NCBI RefSeq assembly: GCF_014333585.1
Contig: NZ_JACSCW010000002.1
Coordinates: forward strand, 372,001-436,000
DNA: 64,000 bases
Origin: Hymenobacter sp. BT188
GTDB lineage: Bacteria; Bacteroidota; Bacteroidia; Cytophagales; Hymenobacteraceae
Direction of reading: 5' to 3'
In this document: one piece after another, positions 45,298 through 54,309 of the stretch
Position numbering within the stretch: the first letter of the stretch is position 1
Layout: every line of letters begins with the position of its first letter
Program-made: the position numbers and the translations under genes
Notes under the pieces: model-generated
What the model was told of the DNA's origin: nothing
Databases searched by the model: none
What the model saw: only the letters and a program-made list of their open reading frames with translations

Positions 45298-45612
45298 ATG
45301 AGCTTTTCCGTTTTTCTTGCTACCGCAGCGCGCGTTGTACGCAGCTTTTACTTTCTGACTGGAGTAAGCTTCGTTGTGTGGATGTTCGTTTTTGACGCTA
45401 ACGACCTGCTTAAGCAGTATGATATGTATAAAAAGTGGCGTGAGCTGCAAACGGAAAAAGAGTACTATCTGACTAACATTGAGACGGTGAAGAAGGAGCG
45501 CGCTGAACTGCTCAGCAGTCCTGAGCTATTGGAGAAGTTTGCCCGTGAGCGGTACATTATGAAGCGTCCTGGTGAAGATGTATTCATATTGGTACCGCAG
45601 GAAGAAGAATAA
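45298..45612 (+). CDS. septum formation initiator family protein (DivIC/FtsB-like)
   Basis: A 104-residue single-span protein: membrane helix at about residues 17-33, then a coiled coil (about 40-75) and the family end FARERYIMKRPGEDVFIL. Such proteins join FtsL and FtsQ in the divisome at the inner membrane. The gene lies just after eno, the usual Bacteroidota location. Its stop overlaps the next start in TAATG. Confidence 0.88.
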   Translation: MSFSVFLATAARVVRSFYFLTGVSFVVWMFVFDANDLLKQYDMYKKWRELQTEKEYYLTNIETVKKERAELLSSPELLEKFARERYIMKRPGEDVFILVPQEEE

Positions 45613-46085
45613 TGCAGATTTCCATCATTGACAACTGTAACCCGCATATGCGCCCTTGGCGCTTGGGGGGCAAATTGGTTGTCTTAGCACTGCTGTTACT
45701 ACTAAGCCTGCCGGCAACCGCTCAATCCTCACAAATTCAAGTAGCCCGACAGTTCCTGATTTCAGTGCTGCGCGGCGATAACTCCGCGGCGTATAAGCTG
45801 CTAGCGCCGGAAGTAAGTAGCACTATCTCAAAGAAGCAGTTTCGGGCAGCGGTGCGGCCCTTGTATGAGCAGGGCCGCGAGCTAGGCAGCCCAATCGCAC
45901 TGTATAAGCTGGGCTTACGACTAGGCGAAGAGGCACAACCTCGCTATTTCTATACTTTCTCATTCAAAAGCGACACACTGCAGCCTATGCCCCGCGTAAT
46001 GCTCGACGTTACATTTCGAGATACTACGGCCATGCGTATTCTGAGCTTCGGTATGATTCCGGCCCCGCAGAGCAAACGCAAGTAA
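45612..46085 (+). CDS. exported protein of unknown function
   Basis: I do not recognise this family with certainty. The product has a signal peptide (core LVVLALLLLLSLPATAQ) and a mature part of about 120 residues that starts with ARQFLISVLRGDNSAAYKLL, a pattern resembling DUF3887-type domains. ATG 45612 overlaps the DivIC-like stop; ATG 45648 would give a more usual signal peptide start. One motif copy (45665) encodes part of the signal region. It converges with hscA, with two bases between the stops. Confidence 0.65.
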   Translation: MQISIIDNCNPHMRPWRLGGKLVVLALLLLLSLPATAQSSQIQVARQFLISVLRGDNSAAYKLLAPEVSSTISKKQFRAAVRPLYEQGRELGSPIALYKLGLRLGEEAQPRYFYTFSFKSDTLQPMPRVMLDVTFRDTTAMRILSFGMIPAPQSKRK

Positions 46086-46087
46086 GG

Positions 46088-47953
46088 CTACTCAATTTTC
46101 TTGCCCGTCATGGCCTGCTTGATGGAAATGTTCATCACCCGCTCAGCAAATGGGCTGGTTAGGCTTTCTAACTCGTCTACGGCTTTCAGAATTGTGTCCT
46201 TATCCTGGGTAGTAAGGGCATCTTTCAGATTCTGAACCGAGGCGGCGGTCAGCGTAATTTCGTCTTCGGTTAGATACTGAGAGTTCTTATCAACGAAGCG
46301 TTCTACCTGATAAATCATCTGCTCGGCTACGGTACGGGCTTCGATGACCATACGCGCTGTCACGTCCTCACGAGCGTGAGTAAGCGAATCCATGAGCATC
46401 TTCTCTACCTGCTCATCGGTGAGGCCATATTGCGGCTTTATCTCGACTGCTTGATGAGTATTCGAGCGGAGCTCCAGCGCCTCTACTTTCAAAATGCCGT
46501 CAGCGTTCAGAATAAAGTTGACATCAACTTTGGGCAAACCTGCGGGCATGGCGGGGATACCGCGAAGGTCAAACTCGGCCAGCTTACGGTTTTCCTTTAC
46601 TAAATCCCGCTCGCCTTGGTACACGGAAATCTTCAGATTCACTTGCCCATCGACGCTGGTGGTGTACTGGCGCCCGGCTTTGGTCGGAATCTTAGAGTTT
46701 CGGGGGATGATAGGGTCCATAAGCCCGCCCAAGGTTTCAATGCCTAACGTGAGTGGTGTGACATCGAGCAGGAGAACATCGCGACGGTTGCCACCTAATA
46801 TGTCGGCCTGAATAGCAGCTCCTAAGGCTACTACTTCATCCGGGTTGAGCGAGCTGTTAGCCGGTTGCTGGAAGAATTCGGACACCGTATCGTACACTAA
46901 TGGCACGCGCGTCGAGCCTCCTACCAATAACACAGCGTCGAGGGCGCTGGGGGGCAATTTGGCGTCTGTTAGAGCTTGCTGGCAGGCGTTGATGGTACGA
47001 GCTATCAAAGGGCGGATCAAATCATTAAACTCCGCTTTGGTAAGCTGCACCTGGCCAGCGCCGGGCAGGTCAGCGATAAATTCGTCGTGTTGGCTTAAGT
47101 GCTTTTTAGCTTGCTCGGCGGTTAGTCGGAGCTGTTGCTTGAGTTGGCCATCGGTGGCTGCGGCGAGCTGGCCGTTTAGATTATACCGTTGAATCCAGTG
47201 CTCACTCACCAGGCGGTCAAAGTCATCACCACCAAGGTAGGTGTCGCCATTGGTGCTAAGTACCTCAAATATTCCCTGCTGAATGCGCAGAATGCTGATG
47301 TCGAAGGTCCCACCGCCGAGGTCGTACACGGCTACGGTTTTCTCCTCATCGGGTGATAAGCCAATGCCGTAGGCTAGCGCGGCGGCAGTGGGTTCATTCA
47401 CGATGCGCAGCACTTCCAGGCCGGCTAAGCGGCCGGCGTCGCGGGTAGCCTGGCGTTGCGAGTCGTTGAAGTAAGCAGGTACCGTAATTACTGCCTTATT
47501 TACGGGCGTCTTAAGCGCGTGCTCCGCACGGGCTCGCAGCTCTTTCAGAATCTCAGCAGATAGCTCGATAGGGGAATAAAAATGCCCCCCAACGCGGATT
47601 TTGACTAATCCTTCCGAGTTATCATCAATGATTTTATAGCCCAGCTGTCCAGCGTGCTCCCCCAGGTCGCGGTACGATTTGCCCAGCAGACGCTTTACGG
47701 AGTAAATCGTGTTCTGCGGATCGGTGAGGAGGTATTGCTTGGCCTCGGTGCCTACAATGGGATCATCATCGGCGGGGAAGTGAACTACGCTGGGCACAAT
47801 GGTGCCGCGGCCCTGATCGTTGATGGCCACTGGCTGCCGGCCTTCGGGGTGAATGTAGGCCACTAAGCTGTTCGTGGTGCCCAGATCAATGCCGACGATG
47901 ATTTCTTCCTGCTGAATACTCCCGGTAGAGAGGTTTATTGCGACTTTAGCCAT
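46088..47953 (-). CDS. hscA: Hsp70-family chaperone, HscA-like
   Basis: This is a DnaK-type ATPase of 621 residues. The nucleotide-binding domain (GIDLGTTNSLVAY at the start, then VYDLGGGTFDIS and LLVGGSTRVP) and the substrate domain (VTPLTLGIETLGGLMDPIIPRN) are complete. The N-terminal stretch before GIDLGT and the C-terminal helical part resemble HscA, which transfers Fe-S clusters from IscU, rather than DnaK. No hscB or isc genes are nearby, so the partner is inferred from family only. ATG 47953 is chosen over a longer frame. Two motif copies lie inside. Confidence 0.85.
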   Translation of the reverse strand: MAKVAINLSTGSIQQEEIIVGIDLGTTNSLVAYIHPEGRQPVAINDQGRGTIVPSVVHFPADDDPIVGTEAKQYLLTDPQNTIYSVKRLLGKSYRDLGEHAGQLGYKIIDDNSEGLVKIRVGGHFYSPIELSAEILKELRARAEHALKTPVNKAVITVPAYFNDSQRQATRDAGRLAGLEVLRIVNEPTAAALAYGIGLSPDEEKTVAVYDLGGGTFDISILRIQQGIFEVLSTNGDTYLGGDDFDRLVSEHWIQRYNLNGQLAAATDGQLKQQLRLTAEQAKKHLSQHDEFIADLPGAGQVQLTKAEFNDLIRPLIARTINACQQALTDAKLPPSALDAVLLVGGSTRVPLVYDTVSEFFQQPANSSLNPDEVVALGAAIQADILGGNRRDVLLLDVTPLTLGIETLGGLMDPIIPRNSKIPTKAGRQYTTSVDGQVNLKISVYQGERDLVKENRKLAEFDLRGIPAMPAGLPKVDVNFILNADGILKVEALELRSNTHQAVEIKPQYGLTDEQVEKMLMDSLTHAREDVTARMVIEARTVAEQMIYQVERFVDKNSQYLTEDEITLTAASVQNLKDALTTQDKDTILKAVDELESLTSPFAERVMNISIKQAMTGKKIE

Positions 47954-48471
47954 GAATGCGAAGGACAACGCGCCGAAGCGGTAGATGAGCAAAGCGAATT
48001 TGCAGCTAGCAACTAACTAGAACCGCTTTGGAGCAACAAAAGTAGATAAGAAATGTGGGCAGCCTTTGTTTACGCCTTCAGCGAAGAAGTGATAGTAAGA
48101 TTGAGAAGGAAATAAAATCATTTCACGAAAACGACCGCGCAGCCCCAAACGGTTGGAATACGCCCTCTACATTGTTCAGACATTGTTTTTTAACGTAAGC
48201 CGCTTAACTTGTATAGTGTTATAGATTGAGGCTGACACATGAAACTAGCTTGCTCGACGGTGGTATCCGAAGGCCGGAAAAACGGCTGATAGGGGGCTAG
48301 TGAGGTACAGATGAAAAGCCTTAAAGGAATCAAAAAGGCCTTCAGGATGTTGAAGCAACTCCAAGTAATCTTAAATAAATGGCTATATCGTAAGGCTTTG
48401 CGTATAATAGCTTTTGTGTGAAGAAGGTAAGCTCTGCTTAGCTAAGTTACTCATCCTAAAGAACCAAGCAG
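47954..48471. other. 518-base intergenic region without a gene
   Basis: No convincing ORF is present. Toward hscA (minus strand) TACTTTTG, read from 48044 to 48037, is a possible -7 element. Toward the L,D-transpeptidase (plus) TATAAT at 48403-48408 is followed by AGCTTTTG, an imperfect Bacteroidota element 60-70 bases before the start codon. Nothing else could be supported; it contains no copy of the G6CA motif. Confidence 0.5.
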
Positions 48472-49302
48472 ATGGAAAAGACCAGTGTAGTACATCGTCA
48501 GCGTTTGAAGCGCCGTGCCCGCCGGGTAGTTAGGCGCATGCTGCCCTTTATGGCTTCGCTGTTTATGGCCACCCCGCTGGCTACGCCCATCAAAAGCACT
48601 ATGGCTAATGCGAAGGGCGTAGAGGTAAAAATGCCGACGGAAAAGGAAATGGAAACTGCCTTTTTCAATCAGCGCATGAGCGATCTTTACCGCGACCTGA
48701 ATGTGGAGCAGCAGGGCTTACGCTTTGAAGTGTTTGAGAAAGCGATGACGGGCTATCTCAATCTACGTAATGAAGATAAGCTCGGCGACAAGCAGCTTCT
48801 GACGGTCGTTGACTTCGAAAAGCCTTCCACTGAGAAGCGTCTGTGGGTATTAGACCTTGACAAGAAAGAAGTAAAGTTCCATACGCTCGTGGCTCATGGT
48901 CGTAACTCAGGCGAAAACCTGACTAGCACTTTCTCTAATGAGAATGAGTCAAATATGAGCAGCCTGGGCTTCTATGTAACTCAGGATGAGTATATTGGCA
49001 AACACGGCCGTTCACTCAAGCTGGAGGGCGTAGATGAAGGCTACAACAGCAATGCTTTGGCCCGTTCCGTAGTAATGCACGGTGCCGATTATGTGAGTGA
49101 AGAGTTTGTTCGGCAGTATGGTCGTTTAGGCCGCAGCCTTGGTTGCCCAGCCTTGCCCATGGACCAGTACGCTCAGATTATTGATGAAGTAGGCGGCAAA
49201 ACCTGCTTGTTCCTCAATGGCCCGGATGAGAACTACTCCTCTAAGTATCTGAACCATGATGTAGCCTTGTCTACTTTGGTTAGCGCCAATCAAATGATTT
49301 AA
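48472..49302 (+). CDS. murein L,D-transpeptidase catalytic domain family protein
   Basis: The protein resembles the YkuD_2 group that forms or edits 3-3 peptidoglycan crosslinks. The catalytic pattern is H203 (VVMHGADYVS) and C225 (GRSLGCPALP). An Arg-rich N-terminus (RLKRRARRVVRRM) precedes a hydrophobic stretch (about 22-40) that probably serves for export. Length 276. It is alone in its unit and ends at a strong terminator. dapF, needed for the DAP substrate, lies 3.4 kb away. Confidence 0.85.
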   Translation: MEKTSVVHRQRLKRRARRVVRRMLPFMASLFMATPLATPIKSTMANAKGVEVKMPTEKEMETAFFNQRMSDLYRDLNVEQQGLRFEVFEKAMTGYLNLRNEDKLGDKQLLTVVDFEKPSTEKRLWVLDLDKKEVKFHTLVAHGRNSGENLTSTFSNENESNMSSLGFYVTQDEYIGKHGRSLKLEGVDEGYNSNALARSVVMHGADYVSEEFVRQYGRLGRSLGCPALPMDQYAQIIDEVGGKTCLFLNGPDENYSSKYLNHDVALSTLVSANQMI

Positions 49303-49317
49303 GTTTAGTCGATTGAT

Positions 49318-49355
49318 AAAAAAGCCCCCCAGAACCAGTTCTGGGGGGCTTTTTT
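49318..49355. terminator. bidirectional terminator built from an inverted C6/G6 motif pair
   Basis: AAAAAAGCCCCCCAGAA and TTCTGGGGGGCTTTTTT form a perfect 17-base stem with a four-base loop. It ends the L,D-transpeptidase gene and the converging Ldh-type gene. Both arms contain the window's repeated motif core. Confidence 0.95.
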
Positions 49356-49377
49356 ATGCTGTATGTTGCGTCAGGGA

Positions 49378-50439
49378 CTAGAGTTGCACGCCGAATTTTC
49401 GACCAACCGTTTCCAGATCCTGTACTACGGTTTCAAGTAAAGGAATGCCTCCCAGCAAGCGCTCGGCGGCCATTTCGCGCTCTGGGTCGCCGGGGATGAG
49501 CACTTGCTGGCCATCGACGGCGCGGGCTTGGCGGAAAGTGGAAATCCAGTTATCCATATGCGCTTTGAACTCGGCAGCCGGGCGGAAAGCATCGACGCGC
49601 ATGGCCCCAAAAAAATGGCCGATGCCTTGACCCACCGGGTCGGCGGGCGGCTGGAGGAAGGCAACGAAAGGCGGCACCCAAGGTCCATAGTTAGCCCCTG
49701 ATAGCACCGCCGAAAAAATATCGACTATGCTGCCCAGGCAATACCCTTTATGCGAGCCAGTTTCGCCCCCCAGTGGCAGTAAGGCGCCCCCGTCTTTCAG
49801 CTCATTCGGGTTAGTCGAAGCTTGTCCCTGCGCATCCTGAATCCAGCCAGCAGGCGCGGGCTGCTGCTTACGCTGCAGAATCTCAAGCTTACCATTAGCG
49901 GCCGTCGTAGTGGCAAAGTCAGCCACAAAATCGGGCTGCTCGCCGGCGGGGATGGCCACGGCAATGGGATTAGTGCCCAGCAAACGATCGAGCGAGTGGG
50001 TGGGCGCTACCAAAGGGCTAGCATTGGTCATAGCAATCCCAATCATATCGTGGGCCAGCGCTTTCATGGCATGGTAGCCCGCGATGCCGAAGTGGTTGGA
50101 GTTTTTTACCGAAACCCAGCCTGTGCCCGCAATACGCGCTTTTTCCAAAGCCACCTGCATCGCCTTGGGCGCCACCACCAGCCCTAGGCCGCCATCGCCA
50201 TCTACTACAGCCGTGCTGGGCGTTTCGTACACTACGCCCACCCGCGGCATTGGATTGATACGGCCTGCTTCCCAAAGACGCACATAGCCAATGAGGCGGG
50301 CTACGCCATGCGAGTCGATGCCGCGCAGGTCAGCCGCCAGCAGTGCTTCCGTGGCCGTTGTAGCGTCGGCTTCGGGGCAGCCAATACTGCGGAATACGGC
50401 CTCGGTGAACGTGAACAGGTGATTATAGGAAAAGGTCAT
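49378..50439 (-). CDS. Ldh family oxidoreductase (malate/L-lactate dehydrogenase type)
   Basis: The 353-residue protein belongs to the NAD(P)-dependent Ldh_2 family, distinct from classical lactate dehydrogenases. Visible features are ADLRGIDSHGVARLIGY with the catalytic histidine, VKNSNHFGIAGYHA, and the nucleotide-binding TNASPLVAPTHSLDRLLGTNP and GSHKGYCLG. Substrates in the family include malate, ureidoglycolate and 2-oxo acids; it cannot be fixed here. ATG 50439 is preferred to an upstream start six codons earlier. One motif variant (CGCCCCCCAG at 49764) is inside. Confidence 0.9.
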   Translation of the reverse strand: MTFSYNHLFTFTEAVFRSIGCPEADATTATEALLAADLRGIDSHGVARLIGYVRLWEAGRINPMPRVGVVYETPSTAVVDGDGGLGLVVAPKAMQVALEKARIAGTGWVSVKNSNHFGIAGYHAMKALAHDMIGIAMTNASPLVAPTHSLDRLLGTNPIAVAIPAGEQPDFVADFATTTAANGKLEILQRKQQPAPAGWIQDAQGQASTNPNELKDGGALLPLGGETGSHKGYCLGSIVDIFSAVLSGANYGPWVPPFVAFLQPPADPVGQGIGHFFGAMRVDAFRPAAEFKAHMDNWISTFRQARAVDGQQVLIPGDPEREMAAERLLGGIPLLETVVQDLETVGRKFGVQL

Positions 50440-50584
50440 AGCAGGAAATAGCAGCAAGCTCTGCCGTGTAGTCGTGAGTTATTAAAGAGGAAACTGCGCA
50501 GCTGTATGCGCAGAATAGGTGAGAAGGCGGCTGGGGGGCAAATCTTGCCTTATTCACCCAAATAGTACTGGCGCTTGCGTGGAT

Positions 50585-51544
50585 TTAGGCGCTTAGAATC
50601 TCCGCCAGCAAGCCTTCCTTCAAGGCATAAGTTGAGGCTCTTATGTTGGAATCAGTGAGTTGGTAGGTTGTCAAGATGAAATCAACCAGGACGCAGGCCA
50701 CCACAATCATATCGGCGCGCATGGGCGTCATGCCGGGCATTGCCAGGCGCTGGGCGTGGGTGGTAGTGAGCAGCATTTCGTAGCTCTGATAAAAGCTCTG
50801 AAGCGTGATTTCAGTAACGGGCGGCGGCATTTCAGGACGAAACTCGTTGCGCTGCGCTGCCTGCAAATCCCCCAGCGTATCAAAGGTGCCAGAAGCCCCA
50901 ACCAAGCCAACCGGACGGAACTGCTGTACAGCCGCTGTCAGCGGCGCAAGCTGCACCGCCAAGTATTCCTTCTCCTCGCGCACATCGTCGGCCGTAAGAG
51001 GATCATGCTTAAAAAATAAGTCCAGCAAGCGCTGAGCCCCAATCTCAAAGCTTTGTTTCCAGAAAATGGTGTCCTCGTTGGCAATAATGAATTCGACACT
51101 ACCGCCGCCAATATCTACCAACAAATGGGGCGTGTGGCCTAGTGCCACGGCTTGTCGCATGCCTTTGCAGATCAGCTCCGCTTCCCGGTCACCCGGAATA
51201 ATATCTACTTTAATACCTGTCTGCTCGAAAATGTCCTCGGTTAGCTCTACGCCATTGCGGGAGCTGCGCACGGCGCTGGTAGCCGTAGCACGTACATCCG
51301 TAACTTGGTGCAGCTCTATTTCCTCCTGAAAAGCCGTTAGCGTGTGCAACGCCCGCGCATACGCCTCGGGCGCAATTTCGCCGCTGCTGATGCCGCCTTC
51401 GCCCAGTTTCACGCCCACTTTGGTACGCAGCAGTACGGTGGGCTCAGCATCGGAGCCCGTGGGGGGCATTTCTACGATGAGCAGGTGAAACGTGTTAGTG
51501 CCCATGTCAATCAGGGCCAGACGCGGCGATTTGGTCATCGTCAT
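50585..51544 (-). CDS. Ppx/GppA phosphatase family protein
   Basis: The 319-residue protein has the ASKHA fold of exopolyphosphatases and pppGpp phosphatases. The phosphate-binding motifs are ALIDMGTNTFHLLIVE, ATSAVRSSRNG and VDIGGGSVEFI. It lacks the C-terminal HD domain of long Ppx forms. Substrate (polyphosphate or pppGpp) cannot be told apart from sequence alone. The spacer to the Ldh-type gene holds one motif copy (50533). Confidence 0.9.
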   Translation of the reverse strand: MTMTKSPRLALIDMGTNTFHLLIVEMPPTGSDAEPTVLLRTKVGVKLGEGGISSGEIAPEAYARALHTLTAFQEEIELHQVTDVRATATSAVRSSRNGVELTEDIFEQTGIKVDIIPGDREAELICKGMRQAVALGHTPHLLVDIGGGSVEFIIANEDTIFWKQSFEIGAQRLLDLFFKHDPLTADDVREEKEYLAVQLAPLTAAVQQFRPVGLVGASGTFDTLGDLQAAQRNEFRPEMPPPVTEITLQSFYQSYEMLLTTTHAQRLAMPGMTPMRADMIVVACVLVDFILTTYQLTDSNIRASTYALKEGLLAEILSA

Positions 51545-51589
51545 GGAGTATGAATTCAATAAGAGGCTCACCTTATCCAAGGGGTGGCC

Positions 51590-52471
51590 CTAGGAGCTAA
51601 AGCGGCAAAACGTGCCTAGTGGCAGCTTGCGCTGGCCTTGGTCGTGCAGATAAATCTCGCCGATTTCGCGGGTACCTCGAACAGCCGGAAAAATATCAGC
51701 GACCAGATTATCCAGAATAAGCGCCGAGAAACCCAGCGAGTACAAGTTGATCAGAAAAAAATGGTCCTGCGGGTCAAGCAGCTCTTTACAGAGCTTAAGC
51801 AATTCATTTAGCTCATCTTCCAGCTGCCACTTCTCCCCATTCGGGCCACGGCCGTAGGCGGGCGGATCGAGGATAAGGCCTTGGTATTTGCTGCCGCGTT
51901 TTACTTCGCGGCGCACGTACTTCATCGCATCTTCCACCAGCCAGCGTACTCCATCGAGCTTGCTGGCTTCCATATTGTCGCGGGCCCAGAAGTTGACTTG
52001 CTTCACCGAGTCGAGGTGAGTGACATCGGCGCCGGCGGCACGGGCAGCTAAGGTAGCCGCGCCAGTGTAAGCAAACAGGTTGAGTACCCGCGGCAGCGTG
52101 GCTTTTCGCTTTTTGGTTTGCTCAAAGATGAAGCGCCAGTTAGGATCCTGCTCCGGGAATAACCCTACGTGCTTAAAAGCCGACAACCCCAGCCGAAAGC
52201 GCAAATGCAAATCGCCCTGGTCATAGTTAATCACCCATTGCTCGGGCATGCCAGACTTCAGCTGCCACTGCCCGCGCTCCTGGCTGCCCTTTTCGCGGCG
52301 AAACGTGGCGTGGGCCCGTTCCCACTCGCTGGGGGGCAAATGTTGGTCCCAGATGGCCTGGGGCTCGGGTCGGGCCAGCACGTATTTGCCGAAGCGTTCA
52401 AGCTTTTCAAAGTTGCCCGCGTCGAGCAATTCATAATCGGGCCAAGTGCCGGTAGTGAGGAAGGAATACAT
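51590..52471 (-). CDS. class I SAM-dependent methyltransferase, RlmI-like
   Basis: The enzyme has the Rossmann SAM-binding start VLNLFAYTGAATLAARAAG, an acidic loop HLDSVKQVNFWARDNME, and the catalytic DPPAYGRG. This arrangement resembles the RlmI/RlmK class that methylates 23S rRNA, though here without a clear PUA domain. The 293-residue length fits the shorter Bacteroidota forms. ATG 52471 is chosen because the longer frame adds an unconserved Ala-rich leader. One motif copy (52331) lies inside. A 250-base gap with no gene separates it from the divergent dapF. Confidence 0.88.
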   Translation of the reverse strand: MYSFLTTGTWPDYELLDAGNFEKLERFGKYVLARPEPQAIWDQHLPPSEWERAHATFRREKGSQERGQWQLKSGMPEQWVINYDQGDLHLRFRLGLSAFKHVGLFPEQDPNWRFIFEQTKKRKATLPRVLNLFAYTGAATLAARAAGADVTHLDSVKQVNFWARDNMEASKLDGVRWLVEDAMKYVRREVKRGSKYQGLILDPPAYGRGPNGEKWQLEDELNELLKLCKELLDPQDHFFLINLYSLGFSALILDNLVADIFPAVRGTREIGEIYLHDQGQRKLPLGTFCRFSS

Positions 52472-52723
52472 AAGGCGTCGTAAAGCTGCCGCTGGGCAGG
52501 CAGCCAAAGGTAAGGCAGTCGCGTAAGCTTTGTGGTTGATCGTGTTATTTTAGGACCGGCGGCTGGTAGCGGAACCAGTTACGAAGCGCCTTTTTACCGG
52601 CTGATGCTGCATGACTTTCGTTGTATCGGTCAACCGACGGTATCATAAAAACGGAATTTTTGCCTAAGTGAAGTACTGCCATCAAGCTACATTTTTACCG
52701 CCCATAAATGCGACCTTTGCCTT

Positions 52724-53518
52724 ATGACACTTCGTTTCTATAAATACCAGGGCACCGGCAACGACTTTGTGATGGTGGATGACCGTGAGCGGCAGTTTGA
52801 TGAGAGCAACCATCAGCTGGTGCGCCACCTCTGCGACCGGCGGCTGGGAATCGGAGCCGATGGTCTGATTCTGCTGCGTCTGCACGCCGACTACGATTTC
52901 GAGATGGTGTATTTCAATGCCAATGGGTATCTGGGTTCGATGTGTGGCAATGGCGGGCGCTGCACCGTGGCCTTCGCCCACCACTTAGGAGCTATTGAAA
53001 ACGAAACTCGCTTCATTGCCGCCGACGGTGCGCACGAAGCCCATATAGAGACTGATGGCACCGTAAACCTGCGCATGCAGGATGTGCTGGGCCAGCAGGA
53101 GGTAAGTGAAGACGGCGTATTCCTGAATACGGGCTCGCCCCACATTGTGCGGTTTCTGGACCCAAGCCGTTTGGCCGAGCTAAATGTGGTTAGTGAGGGC
53201 CGGGCCATTCGCTACAATGAGCGGTTTCGGGAGCGCGGGACAAACGTAAACTTTGCAGAAATGCCCCCCACACCCGATTTGCCTTGGCAGGTACGCACCT
53301 ACGAGCGGGGCGTGGAGGATGAGACTCTCTCCTGTGGCACCGGCGTAACGGCTGTTGCGCTGGCAGCTTCGCGGCGCGGGGCCGTTAGTCCAGTAAACTT
53401 GCGTACCCCCGGCGGCGACCTACGGGTAACTTTTGAGGCGCAGCCCGATGGCTCCTTCATCAATATTTACCTTAGTGGCCCCGCCCTGCGCGTATTTGAG
53501 GGCAGCATAGACGTATAG
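52724..53518 (+). CDS. dapF: diaminopimelate epimerase
   Basis: DapF converts L,L-DAP to meso-DAP for lysine and peptidoglycan. The two catalytic cysteines lie in MCGNGGRC (C74) and LSCGTGVTAVA near residue 205. It starts MTLRFYKYQGTGNDFVMVDD. Length 264. The upstream sequence GACCTTTG is a poor -7 match. One motif copy (53262) encodes Met-Pro-Pro. Confidence 0.97.
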   Translation: MTLRFYKYQGTGNDFVMVDDRERQFDESNHQLVRHLCDRRLGIGADGLILLRLHADYDFEMVYFNANGYLGSMCGNGGRCTVAFAHHLGAIENETRFIAADGAHEAHIETDGTVNLRMQDVLGQQEVSEDGVFLNTGSPHIVRFLDPSRLAELNVVSEGRAIRYNERFRERGTNVNFAEMPPTPDLPWQVRTYERGVEDETLSCGTGVTAVALAASRRGAVSPVNLRTPGGDLRVTFEAQPDGSFINIYLSGPALRVFEGSIDV

Positions 53519-53571
53519 TTGACAGGTATTTTGCCCCCCAGCAGACTGCTGAGCTTATAAATTTCAGGTCA

Positions 53572-54084
53572 ATGGCATCTGCCCCGGTTTTTTTGCGCGC
53601 CCTCGAAGACTCTGATCTGGAGTTTCTGTATGCATTGGAAAATGACCGTGATATATGGGGGGTGTCAGATACCATGGCGCCCGTGTCGCGCTACGCGTTG
53701 CGTGAGTACTTAGCTCATGCTGCTGCCGATTTCTACGAAGTGCGCCAGCTACGGCTCGTTATCTGCGCTCAGACGGATGGACGCGCCGTGGGCATCCTCG
53801 ATATCTTCGACTTCCAGCCGCTGCATCTGCGGGCTGGGCTAGGTATTACGGTGCTGAGCGCAGAACGACGGCGTAGTTTCGCCTTGGCCGCACTAACGCT
53901 AGGCTTGGAGTACGCTCGCCTCACGCTGCGTCTGCACCAACTGTATTGTACAGTAGCGGCTACCAACCAAGCCAGTTTGCGCCTATTCCGGAAAGCTGGT
54001 TTCCGGCGGGTTGGTGTTCGAAAGGATTGGCTGCGGACTACTAGTGGGTGGGATGATGCTGTTGAGCTTCAAAAGATATTATAA
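53572..54084 (+). CDS. GNAT family N-acetyltransferase (RimJ/RimL-like)
   Basis: The 170-residue protein starts with the family pattern FLRALEDSDLEFLYALENDRD and has the C-terminal AATNQASLRLFRKAGFRRVG motif of protein N-acetyltransferases. TAAATTTC lies seven bases before the ATG and could give a nearly leaderless mRNA. The substrate is unknown. One motif copy sits just upstream (53532). The AT-rich gap after it (54085-54309) holds no gene. Confidence 0.88.
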   Translation: MASAPVFLRALEDSDLEFLYALENDRDIWGVSDTMAPVSRYALREYLAHAAADFYEVRQLRLVICAQTDGRAVGILDIFDFQPLHLRAGLGITVLSAERRRSFALAALTLGLEYARLTLRLHQLYCTVAATNQASLRLFRKAGFRRVGVRKDWLRTTSGWDDAVELQKIL

Positions 54085-54309
54085 TAACTACTGTATAAGG
54101 CAATTAGCGACATGCTAGTTACTTACAGATTTTGGAGCAAAGTGGAAGAAGAGTTAGTGTTGAGGTTATTTTTTGCTAATTAAAATAGCATTAAAAAATA
54201 AACATCTTTTTTAGCAAACGGCCGTATAGATAAAGCGTTGTAGCACCGGAGAATTATACTGTTGAGTTAGCGCTTCCGGTTTACCACGATACTTTCTAGC
54301 CATTTGTCT

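Noticed and set aside
47954..48471. Small RNA gene in the 518-base gap
   Set aside because: No strong promoter-terminator pair with a stable fold could be made out; only weak promoter-like elements for the flanking genes.
49378..49755. Plus- and minus-strand small ORFs within the Ldh-type gene
   Set aside because: They are frame shadows in GC-rich codons of a clearly conserved enzyme.
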